Shown in pieces: positions 7,801 through 15,376 of a stretch of DNA of 32,826 nt. The translations under genes were made by a program, and so were the position numbers. The notes beneath the pieces were generated by a model, which searched no databases, was not told the DNA's origin, and saw only the letters and a list, made by a program, of their open reading frames with translations. Source of the DNA: an uncultured Clostridia bacterium (GTDB lineage: Bacteria > Bacillota > Clostridia > Oscillospirales > CAG-272); assembly GCA_945929845.1 (NCBI GenBank), contig CAMEON010000022.1, positions 1 to 32,826 on the forward strand, in the 5' to 3' direction. Each line of letters begins with the position of its first letter. Position 1 is the stretch's first letter.

Positions 7801-10800
7801 TTACTGCTCCTGTGTCCGTTCCCCTTTTCTCTGCCTGCGCCTGCGGGCGGACAGCAACCCGGCAGAGAGGCCGACGGCCAGAGCGGTCAGGCCGCCGATA
7901 TTCGCCACAGAGGCGCATCCGCCGGCGGTGGTGCCGGTGGTATCGGAGGGGGCCTCTGCGCCGGGGTCTGTGTCGGTTGGCCTGTTGCTCTCCACGGTTT
8001 CCTCATGACCAGTGTCCGGCTCCGTCACGGTGCCCCCATCGGTCTCGGTTTCTGTCTCTGTTTCTGTTTCTGTATCAGGTGTCTGCCCGTTGTCCAGCCA
8101 GTCGTAGACCGGCAGTTCCCCGTCCGTAGTCTTGCCGCCCTGTACTGTCCACTTGCGCAGGCTGTACACCGTCTCGCCGTCCAGCGTATAGGAGGCGGTG
8201 ACGGTCAGCGTCCGGCCGTTGTCGCAGTAGTCCTTGAAGCCGGGGACTGTCAGGTCAAAGACTGCGGTGGCCAGGCCGTCCTTATTCCCGGTGTGTACCG
8301 GCACGCTGACCGTCTGCCGGTCGGCATACACCACGGTGTCCCCGCTCCGGATGACCAGGGTGACGGTCAGATCCTCCACAGCCTCCCCCGTGTCGTTGAT
8401 CAGCACCACAGGCAGGGTCAGCGCCTGCCCCCGTCTCACATCCTCCGTGTACTCATCCAGGCAGATGCCCAGGGGACGGAAGGCATTGGTCAACAGCTCC
8501 TTGGTGTAGGGGCGGATCTGCAAGGATTCCGGCGTGGACACATCCGGGGACAGAATATCGCAGGTGATCCCCACCGCCCCAGCCGGGGAGGAAGTCAGTC
8601 CGCAGAAGAACAGCATCCCCGCATAGGCACGCCCAGCCCGGAAGCATTCGATCTCGGCGGCCATGGCCTCTGCGTAGTAGGTCAGCCGCTCCTCGTTGGT
8701 GGCGTTCGGCAGGATCTGATTCCAGAATCCGGCGGTCCCGCTCATAGCCTGCCCGTTCCGGTCGATCCACAGCTCCCCGTGCTCATTGAGAATGAAGGCG
8801 TGACCGGCATACTGTTCCGCCGTCCAGCCGATGTCGGCGGTGGTCACCAGCGGCTTTGTGTTGTCATGGGTTTGCAGGCCGGATATACCCTGCCCGCCCA
8901 TGATGTACGGGTGACACTCAATGGAATCATTCTCCCCCACAGGGGGTCTCCAGCCGTTGTCCCAGGGCCGTTGCTGTATGTCATAGCTCCGACCAAGGGG
9001 GATGATGTCAGAGGTCAGCGTGCCACCGCCCTCATTCATGATGTCAAAGCAGATCAGGGAGGGATGGTTGCCCCGGGCATCTATCCAGGCATAGATCTCC
9101 GGCATGATGGTCTGTGCCGTACAGCCGTCGCTGTCGCCCCAGTTGGGGTACTCGTCAAAGATCAAAAAGCCCATCTCATCCGCCAGGTCAAACCACTTGC
9201 TGTTGGCACCGCCCAGATGGGTGCGGAAGCAGAACCAACCGCACTCCTTGTACTCGCTGTACAGCTTGCGGATCCATGCCGCATCCCAGGGGTTGTTCCC
9301 GCACAGGGGGTCATCGAAGAACCGCTGGATGGCCACATTGGTGCCCATGAGATAGCATATCTCCCCGTTGAGCAGGGCATTCCCCCGGTCATCAAAGCCG
9401 AAGGTGCGCATACCGAAGCGGGTGGTATAGGTATCTCCGCTGGTTCTGATCTCCGCCATGTACAGGAAGGGACTGTCCGGCGACCAGTATTTGTCTTTCC
9501 CAAAGCCGGACAGGGTGATGGGGTCGGTGGTAAGGACAACTGTCCCGTCAGCGGACACCGTGGCCCCCCGCAGACAGTACGCCGCCACCTGACAGGGGGA
9601 GCGATCCGCCACCCCGTCGGTACAGATACCCAACTCATACACCGTCACCGTCACATCGGAGGTCACGGCGGCGGCGGAACGGTTGGCCAGCGTGACCTGG
9701 AAAGTAACCGTCCCTGCCGACAGATCCGGCACATACTGTACCGCCGACACCTCCGGCTCCCGGTTGAAGATCAGGTAGACCGAGTCGGTGATGCCGGGCT
9801 TATTGGTGGTGGATTCCCCATCGTAGAGCACATGGGCCACCGTGGTTTTGTCGTTGTACTGCTGTGCCCAGTCGCCCAGCATGACCGTGATCCGGTTCTC
9901 CCCCTTGTGGAGCAGACCGCTGATGTCGGTCACAGACTGGGAGTAGTTATAGGCATAGCTACCTGCCAGGACACCGTTGACATAGATGTACCGACCAAAC
10001 TGGGCAGCGTCTATGCGCAACAGCACCTGCCCGTCCGGCTCCTCCCGGAGCACCACGGTCTTCTCCAGCCAGGTCATGCACCCGGCGTAGCTTCCCAGGT
10101 CGAAGGCGGCACTGTGCCAGAGTCCCGGCACGCAGATGGAATTGATGAAGTGTATATCCGGCACCGTCTCCGGCACCGACCAGGAGCCAAAGGGCTGAGC
10201 CGCCACCGCCCAGGTGCCGTCCAGGCACACGGTGAGTCTCTCCCCGACAGCCGGGTTTGCCTCCACTGTCAGAGTCTCAGGCTGAGCCGCGGCGTTGACG
10301 GTCACATGGGACAGCAGAAGATCGCCCGCTGTGATCCGCAGGGTCAGTATGTCGCCGGGACGGTACTCTGCCGTCCGCAGGCCGGTGCCGGTATAGGTGT
10401 AGCTCCCCGTGGGCGACAGGGTGCCGCTCCCCAGCACCTCCTGCCCCCGGAGCAGGGTGTATGCACCGGACACCTCGGTACAAGAGGTCAGGCTGAACAC
10501 ATTGTACACCGTCTGCCCCTCCGGCACGGTGAAGGTCACACTGTCCCCGGCTGTCATGGCCAGAGAACAGCCAAAGGGCGCCCGGATATCCTCCATAGCC
10601 TGAGCCGACAGGTCGCTGGCCGTGACAGTGTTGGCATCCGGCTGGGTGGTCATTGCCTCGCAGGTCAGGAACAGGTAATCCAGATTGCAGTCCACCGCCG
10701 GGGAGATCATGATATCCGACCCCTCCGGAATGTAGACCAGCGGGGAGGAGGCAATGTAAGAATAGTCCATATACCAGGAATTGGTTGTAGAGAAGTTGAT

Positions 10801-11814
10801 ACTGCCCGTTTCGTGGAACACCTCCTCCCCGGGGTAACGGACCCACAGGGTGATCCGGCTGGTATTCATGGAAGCGTAAGCGATATGGACACAGTTGGCT
10901 TCCTGTACATTGGGGAACAGGTAGTACTTCCCGCCCGTGCCGCCCGCCACATATCCGCCGGAGGCATTGGCATCCGGATTGTTGAGGCCGGAGATCCGTG
11001 TTGTCATGTCGGCGGCATACACCATGGCCTCCTCACATTCATATCGTGCCATCGGCTTTGTCGCAAAGGTAGCCCCCACCGCCGTGTCGCCGCTTACGGT
11101 AAAGGTCGCCTGATTATTGGTAACAGCCACGGGTTCATTCCCCACGGTGATACTTTCCGTCGTATTGTCCCCGGACGGCACTGCCGTCACAGTGACATCC
11201 GTGCCCCGCCTGACAAATCCGGAGGCTGACAGTTGAACCGTGCCTCCGGTGACTTCCTGCACCGTCACCCGGTCATAGGGGTCGGTATTGGGCCGGAGGG
11301 TGTTCCGCTCTCCGTACACCTCCAGCTCCCAAATGGAAAAGCCGTATGTGCTCAAGGCTCTCTGAAGCTCCCGGATGCGCAGGAAGCGGCCTGTGCCGGA
11401 CAGTGTCGTCTCCTTCCAGCCGGCATCCGGCGCATCCACGGTGGCCAGCTCCGTGAAGGTCTGCCCATCGTCGGAGATCTCCAGCACATACCGGGAGGGG
11501 TGAGCGGCTTCCCAGTTGATCCGGACGCAGGACAGATCGTAGGTGTCCTCCAGATCCAGGACATACCAGGTCTGATCACGGCATCCTCCCCCGGCGGCAA
11601 ACCGGGTGGATGTGTTCCCGTCCAGGGCTTTCTCCTCTGTCAGGCTGGCAGATTCCTGATGGCAGGCGATGGCCCGCTTGCCCTTGGCAATGTTGGTGCC
11701 GTTTTCCGATCCGGTAGCCAGCACGGACAGCGGCAGGCAGGCCGCCCACAGAAGGGATGCTATCACGGTGCAGGCAAGCAGACGGACGAAGGATCGCTTT
11801 TCCATGTGTTTCAT
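7801..11814 (-). CDS. Large secreted GH2-type glycoside hydrolase with CBM32-like domain and C-terminal anchor
   Basis: 1337 residues. GGAGG 9 nt before the ATG at 11814 decides the start. Order of parts: signal peptide (about 1-34, MKHMEKRSFVRLLACTVIAS onward); F5/8-type C (CBM32-like) domain (about 38-170, with ALDGNTSTRF and LRIREL); a short beta domain with Val/Thr repeats; a second carbohydrate-binding-like region; then GH2 sugar-binding, Ig-like and TIM-barrel domains. Probable acid/base is Glu928 in DIMNEGGG and probable nucleophile is Glu1011 in ILNEHGELW. A Thr/Glu-rich linker leads to GGCAS (Cys1300), a hydrophobic stretch and RRRRQRK, which looks like a surface-retention signal without LPXTG. 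It would act outside the cell on plant or host glycans; the specificity (galactosidase, glucuronidase or other) is not readable. It lies 41 nt after a DUF1015 gene and is probably co-transcribed with it. Confidence 0.9.
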   Translation of the reverse strand: MKHMEKRSFVRLLACTVIASLLWAACLPLSVLATGSENGTNIAKGKRAIACHQESASLTEEKALDGNTSTRFAAGGGCRDQTWYVLDLEDTYDLSCVRINWEAAHPSRYVLEISDDGQTFTELATVDAPDAGWKETTLSGTGRFLRIRELQRALSTYGFSIWELEVYGERNTLRPNTDPYDRVTVQEVTGGTVQLSASGFVRRGTDVTVTAVPSGDNTTESITVGNEPVAVTNNQATFTVSGDTAVGATFATKPMARYECEEAMVYAADMTTRISGLNNPDANASGGYVAGGTGGKYYLFPNVQEANCVHIAYASMNTSRITLWVRYPGEEVFHETGSINFSTTNSWYMDYSYIASSPLVYIPEGSDIMISPAVDCNLDYLFLTCEAMTTQPDANTVTASDLSAQAMEDIRAPFGCSLAMTAGDSVTFTVPEGQTVYNVFSLTSCTEVSGAYTLLRGQEVLGSGTLSPTGSYTYTGTGLRTAEYRPGDILTLRITAGDLLLSHVTVNAAAQPETLTVEANPAVGERLTVCLDGTWAVAAQPFGSWSVPETVPDIHFINSICVPGLWHSAAFDLGSYAGCMTWLEKTVVLREEPDGQVLLRIDAAQFGRYIYVNGVLAGSYAYNYSQSVTDISGLLHKGENRITVMLGDWAQQYNDKTTVAHVLYDGESTTNKPGITDSVYLIFNREPEVSAVQYVPDLSAGTVTFQVTLANRSAAAVTSDVTVTVYELGICTDGVADRSPCQVAAYCLRGATVSADGTVVLTTDPITLSGFGKDKYWSPDSPFLYMAEIRTSGDTYTTRFGMRTFGFDDRGNALLNGEICYLMGTNVAIQRFFDDPLCGNNPWDAAWIRKLYSEYKECGWFCFRTHLGGANSKWFDLADEMGFLIFDEYPNWGDSDGCTAQTIMPEIYAWIDARGNHPSLICFDIMNEGGGTLTSDIIPLGRSYDIQQRPWDNGWRPPVGENDSIECHPYIMGGQGISGLQTHDNTKPLVTTADIGWTAEQYAGHAFILNEHGELWIDRNGQAMSGTAGFWNQILPNATNEERLTYYAEAMAAEIECFRAGRAYAGMLFFCGLTSSPAGAVGITCDILSPDVSTPESLQIRPYTKELLTNAFRPLGICLDEYTEDVRRGQALTLPVVLINDTGEAVEDLTVTLVIRSGDTVVYADRQTVSVPVHTGNKDGLATAVFDLTVPGFKDYCDNGRTLTVTASYTLDGETVYSLRKWTVQGGKTTDGELPVYDWLDNGQTPDTETETETETETDGGTVTEPDTGHEETVESNRPTDTDPGAEAPSDTTGTTAGGCASVANIGGLTALAVGLSAGLLSARRRRQRKGERTQEQ

Positions 11815-11855
11815 ATGTATGTACCTCCACATGTATGCTGTCAGATCATGGGCAG

Positions 11856-13136
11856 TTACCGGATCTTCCGGGCCTCGGTGTAGTACCGCTTGTCATGGGC
11901 GTGACCCATGGAGAAGGTCTTCCTGGGCAGTGCCCCGTCGGACAGCACCGTGGAAAACAGCTCCTCCTTGGCCATCCCGTCGTACAGGAAGGCCACCGCC
12001 CCCGGCCGCCGGGACAGGGACAGAACGGTGTCCTCCCCGTGGATGTAGTCGATGCAGGCACCGGCGGGGGCGGTCTTCTTGTACCCGTCCAGGAAGTCCT
12101 GCACGGTGCCCACTGCCAGGCCGGAAACCGGGTGGGGTACAGTCACATCCCCGCACCGGGTGTCCTCCCCTGCCCCATACTGCCAGTGGATGGTCTGGGG
12201 AGCGGCCTCCCCGTTCAGCCCCCGGGCATAGGTGCTGAAAGCAGACACCAGATCCTCCGGGTCAACGCCGAAGGCCACCCGGTAGATGGGTTCAAAGACC
12301 AGAGAAGCATCGTACAGGTTGACCACCTCCACCAGGGCGTACCGGGCCGGATGGTCAGCCGCCGCCGCACCCAGAGACGCCTTGACCTCCTCATAGCAGG
12401 CCTTGGCCGCCGCCAGAGAGTGGTTGCCGTCCCCCACCGCAAAGAGCAGGGGGGCAAGGCCGGGCTTGCCGTACCGAGCTTCCATAGCCTCCGGCGTGAT
12501 CAGGCACTCCAGGGCTTTCTGTACCCGAGTGATGTCTGCCTCGCCCAGCCAGTAGCCCTTCACATGGCCACCGCCGCCCATCAGATCGTAATCATAGGCC
12601 ACCGGCAGGGCATCGGCTCCGGGGAGCAACGGTTCAATGACAGTCCGCTCCCTGTCGTCCATGAGCAGCATGACATGGGGCAGCTCCAGAAGGGCGCCCC
12701 GGCGCACCGCCATGCGGGGCGGAATGCGTTCCGGCACCGTCTGCTCCGTGGCCCGGATCAGGCTGCCTGCCCCCCGGCGGTAATCGTAGTCCTCCAGATC
12801 AATGAGCCCTACTAGACCCCGGCGCACGCTGCCGTCGCCCAGGGTGCGCTCCAGCAGGATCATACTGTCCGGGTGGCTGATCAGCACCCTGCGGGCATAA
12901 TCCTCCATGGCACGATGGATGGCGGGGGTTCTCTTCTCTGCCTCATCCAGCCATGCCTCCGGCAGGATCAGGCGCAGAGTGGAGGGGGCGTCCCCCACCT
13001 GTCGGTCGGCATCCTCCCAGTAATCCGGCTGGCTGGTGTACTGGTCGCAGGCGACACAGGACCAGGCGGTGCCGTCGGTCACGGAAAAGTCGGGCAGGAG
13101 AATATCAGCCGGGGAAAAGCAGGTCTTTTTTTTCAT
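11856..13136 (-). CDS. DUF1015-family protein
   Basis: 426 residues, matching the family length (~400-430). It begins MKKKTCFSPADILLPDF and contains the family hallmark FAVGDGNHSLAAAK, the block GLVGLIDLEDYDY, and YALVEVVNLYD. The family is conserved in Clostridia, often near serine biosynthesis genes, but its biochemical role is not established. No signal peptide or membrane segment is visible, so it is cytoplasmic. The ATG at 13136 has AAGGA 11 nt upstream; a more distal in-frame ATG at 13160 lies upstream of that Shine-Dalgarno and is not used. A good promoter lies about 50 nt upstream. It is the first gene of a likely two-gene transcript with the secreted GH2 enzyme, a pairing without an obvious functional reason. 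Confidence 0.88.
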   Translation of the reverse strand: MKKKTCFSPADILLPDFSVTDGTAWSCVACDQYTSQPDYWEDADRQVGDAPSTLRLILPEAWLDEAEKRTPAIHRAMEDYARRVLISHPDSMILLERTLGDGSVRRGLVGLIDLEDYDYRRGAGSLIRATEQTVPERIPPRMAVRRGALLELPHVMLLMDDRERTVIEPLLPGADALPVAYDYDLMGGGGHVKGYWLGEADITRVQKALECLITPEAMEARYGKPGLAPLLFAVGDGNHSLAAAKACYEEVKASLGAAAADHPARYALVEVVNLYDASLVFEPIYRVAFGVDPEDLVSAFSTYARGLNGEAAPQTIHWQYGAGEDTRCGDVTVPHPVSGLAVGTVQDFLDGYKKTAPAGACIDYIHGEDTVLSLSRRPGAVAFLYDGMAKEELFSTVLSDGALPRKTFSMGHAHDKRYYTEARKIR

Positions 13137-13186
13137 ATGGGTACAGTTCCTTTCAAGCAAAGCGCATATGGCGTATTTCTGCCTCT

Positions 13187-13215
13187 ATTATACACGATTT
13201 CCGCCCGGATTGCAA
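13187..13215 (-). promoter_or_regulatory. Sigma-A promoter of the DUF1015-GH2 transcript
   Basis: On the minus strand TTGCAA (13215-13210), 17 nt, and a perfect TATAAT (13192-13187) point to the ATG at 13136. Confidence 0.82.
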
Positions 13216-13237
13216 GAGGCACGGGCAAATTCATGGT

Positions 13238-13387
13238 CTTCCAAATGTGTATAGAGCCATGTTCGATGCGGCGTTTAATGGTATTTTGTGATATTTATTT
13301 TAGGGGAGCCAGCGTTGCTGTTACACAAACAGCAGAAAAGCCTGCGGGGGAAGGGAGGTGAGCTGTAACACTCCTCATAACATCTGC
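13238..13387 (+). repeat. Diverged intergenic repeat, type C, copy 1
   Basis: This stretch aligns in order with 17680-17866. Shared blocks include CATGTTCG(A/G)T followed by GTTTA, GGGGA then GTTGC, CAGAAA(A)GCC, and TGCGGGGG...AGGTGA(G/A)CTGTAAC...CATCTGC. It fills the space between the divergent promoters at 13187 and 13410. No gene is seen in it. Confidence 0.5.
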
Positions 13388-13409
13388 ACCCGGAATTCCG
13401 ACAAAAAAC

Positions 13410-13438
13410 TTGACAAAAGGCGCCGGTGCGTGTATAAT
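13410..13438 (+). promoter_or_regulatory. Sigma-A promoter of the transketolase operon
   Basis: TTGACA (13410-13415), a 17-nt spacer and TATAAT (13433-13438) form a perfect consensus promoter. The start of transcription would be near 13445, giving a leader of about 97 nt. Confidence 0.92.
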
Positions 13439-13449
13439 GTAGCGTGGTT

Positions 13450-13525
13450 GGGTTTGCCCCTCGGGGGCGACCCGGGAGAGGCTGACGGGCATCGCCAGCC
13501 TCCGCAATGTACCGCCGGAAACGGC
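13450..13525 (+). promoter_or_regulatory. Structured 5' leader of the transketolase operon
   Basis: Three successive hairpins are visible: GGGT...ACCC closing TGCCCC/GGGGCG (13450-13473), GAGGCTG/CAGCCTC (13478-13502), and GCCG-GAAA-CGGC (13514-13525). The last ends about 5 nt before the Shine-Dalgarno AAGGGGA. I could not match it to a known riboswitch consensus and no U-tract is present, so any control would be at translation. Simple mRNA stability is an alternative. Confidence 0.4.
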
Positions 13526-13541
13526 ACGGAAGGGGATTTTC

Positions 13542-14369
13542 ATGGAAGCAGATAAGCTGGCATTACTCAAACATCAGGCGGCAAGGATCCGCCTCGGCAT
13601 ACTGGACGGCGTTCATGGGGCCGGATCCGGCCACCCGGGCGGATCTCTGTCCATCGCCGACATTCTCTCTTACCTCTACTTTGAGGAAATGCGCATAGAT
13701 CCCGCCAATCCCACCTGGGAAGATCGGGATCGTCTTGTCCTCTCCAAGGGGCACGCCGCCCCCGCCCTGTATGCCGCACTGGCCGCCCGGGGGTACTTCC
13801 CCACGGAGAAGCTGACCACCCTGCGTCAGGTGGATTCCTTTCTGCAGGGGCATCCGGACATGAAGCACACCCCCGGTGTGGACATGTCCACCGGCTCCCT
13901 GGGACAGGGCATCTCCGCCGCCTGCGGCATGGCGCTGGCCGCCAAGGTGGACGGCAGGGACTACCGTGTCTACGCTATCGTTGGCGACGGGGAGAGTGAG
14001 GAGGGTCAGGTTTGGGAGGCCCTGATGTTCGCCGCCCGGTATGACCTGGACAACCTGTGCGTGGTGATCGACTGGAACGGCCTGCAGATCGACGGGCCGG
14101 TCAGCGAGATCGTCAACCCGGCTCCCTATGACGGCAAGCTGGCCGGGTTCGGATGCCATGTCGTCCACATGGATGCCCATGACTTTGATTCCATCGCCCG
14201 GGCCTTTGACGAGGCCAAGACCGTCAAGGGCAAGCCCACGGTGATCATCGCCACCTCCGTCAAGGGCAAGGGCGTGTCCTACATGGAGAACCAGGTCAAG
14301 TGGCACGGTTCTGCCCCCAACGACCAGCAGTATGCCCAGGCCGTGGAAGAGATCAAGGCGCAGATGTAA
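13542..14369 (+). CDS. Transketolase, N-terminal (TPP-binding) subunit
   Basis: 275 residues, the usual size of the N-terminal half in organisms with a split transketolase. Motifs include GAGSGHPGGSLS with the catalytic-site His, SKGHAAPALYAAL, STGSLGQGISAACGMA, and the thiamine diphosphate motif GDGESEEG...N. With the next gene it would form the enzyme that moves two-carbon ketol units between pentose phosphate sugars in the cytoplasm. AAGGGGA lies about 7 nt before the ATG. The C-terminal half starts 12 nt after this stop, so the pair is tightly coupled. It is the first gene of an operon with a strong promoter and a folded leader. Confidence 0.95.
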   Translation: MEADKLALLKHQAARIRLGILDGVHGAGSGHPGGSLSIADILSYLYFEEMRIDPANPTWEDRDRLVLSKGHAAPALYAALAARGYFPTEKLTTLRQVDSFLQGHPDMKHTPGVDMSTGSLGQGISAACGMALAAKVDGRDYRVYAIVGDGESEEGQVWEALMFAARYDLDNLCVVIDWNGLQIDGPVSEIVNPAPYDGKLAGFGCHVVHMDAHDFDSIARAFDEAKTVKGKPTVIIATSVKGKGVSYMENQVKWHGSAPNDQQYAQAVEEIKAQM

Positions 14370-14381
14370 GGAGACACGGAT

Positions 14382-15350
14382 ATGGAAAACATATGTAACT
14401 GGAAGATCGGCGAGAAGGTCGCCACCCGGGAGGCCTACGGAAAAGCACTGGCCGCCCTGGGTGCCGCCCATGACTTTGTGGTGCTGGATGCCGACCTGGC
14501 GGAAGCCACCAAGACCTGCTACTTCAAGAAGGCCTACCCCCACCGCTTCTTTGACTGCGGCATTGCCGAGGGCAACATGATCGGCGTGGCCGCCGGCCTG
14601 GCCGCCGCCGGAAAGACGGTGTTTGCCTCCTCCTTCGCCATGTTCGCCGCCGGGCGTGCCTTTGAGCAGATCCGCAACAGCGTGGCTTACCCCCATCTGA
14701 ATGTGAAAATCGCCGCCACCCACGCAGGTATCACGGTAGGCGAGGACGGTGCCACCCACCAGTGCCTGGAGGATCTGTCCCTGATGCGCACTCTGCCCGG
14801 CATGACGGTCATCAATCCCGCCGATGCCGTGGAAGCCGCCGCCGCTCTGGAGGCTGTGCTATCGGTGGATGGCCCCTGCTACCTGCGCTTCGGCCGGTAT
14901 GCCACGCCTGTCTTCCACGATCCCGACACCTACCGATTCCGGGTCGGCAAGGGCGAGGTGGTGGCCGACGGCACCGATGTGACCCTGGTCGCCACCGGTA
15001 TCATGGTGGGCATGGCCATGGAGGCCGCCGCCACACTGGCTGGGGAAGGCATTTCCGCCCGGGTCATCAACATTTCCACCATCAAGCCGCTGGACGAGGA
15101 GCTGATCCTGAAGGCCGCCCGGGAGACCGGGGCCATTGTCACCGCCGAGGAGCACAACATCATCGGCGGCCTTGGCTCGGCGGTAGCGGAGACCGTGTCC
15201 GAGGGCTGTCCCGTGCCGGTACTGCGGGTGGGTGTGGCCGATTCCTTCGGCCGCTCCGGCAAGGTGCCCCCCCTGCTGGAGCTGTACGGCCTGACCCCTG
15301 CACACATCTGCGAGAAAGCAAAAGCCGCTCTCTCCATGAAGCGGAAGTAA
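14382..15350 (+). CDS. Transketolase, C-terminal (pyrimidine-binding) subunit
   Basis: 322 residues, the expected length of the C-terminal half. It has FFDCGIAEGNMIGVAAGLAAAGKTVFASSFAMF, which includes the Glu that contacts the thiamine ring, then THAGITVGEDGATHQCLED, and a C-terminal domain with TAEEHNIIGGLGSAVAE. It works with the preceding TPP-binding subunit. GGAG lies 8 nt before the ATG, and the start codon is 12 nt after the upstream stop. Similar split proteins also occur as 1-deoxyxylulose-5-phosphate-synthase-like or dihydroxyacetone-transferring relatives, so the exact donor is inferred. Confidence 0.94.
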   Translation: MENICNWKIGEKVATREAYGKALAALGAAHDFVVLDADLAEATKTCYFKKAYPHRFFDCGIAEGNMIGVAAGLAAAGKTVFASSFAMFAAGRAFEQIRNSVAYPHLNVKIAATHAGITVGEDGATHQCLEDLSLMRTLPGMTVINPADAVEAAAALEAVLSVDGPCYLRFGRYATPVFHDPDTYRFRVGKGEVVADGTDVTLVATGIMVGMAMEAAATLAGEGISARVINISTIKPLDEELILKAARETGAIVTAEEHNIIGGLGSAVAETVSEGCPVPVLRVGVADSFGRSGKVPPLLELYGLTPAHICEKAKAALSMKRK

Positions 15351-15376
15351 GCAACAACCGAAAGTGAGGAACTGCC

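Noticed and set aside
7655-7801. A conserved small peptide frame (MRWYRFGTDFFVCDCEK...) present in several copies of the palindromic repeat
   Set aside because: The frame is shifted in copy 2 (20826-20984) and loses its start in the truncated copy. The similarity is explained by DNA identity of recent copies, and the palindromic design makes both strands read alike. No Shine-Dalgarno precedes it.
7651-11229. A 1192-codon plus-strand open frame
   Set aside because: It lies opposite the GH2 gene, has a composition rich in Gly, His, Arg and Pro with no domain, and is an antisense shadow of a high-GC gene.
13450-13525. A known riboswitch (TPP, SAM, THF or c-di-GMP class) ahead of transketolase
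   Set aside because: None of the conserved core sequences I know for these classes is present; only generic GC hairpins are seen.
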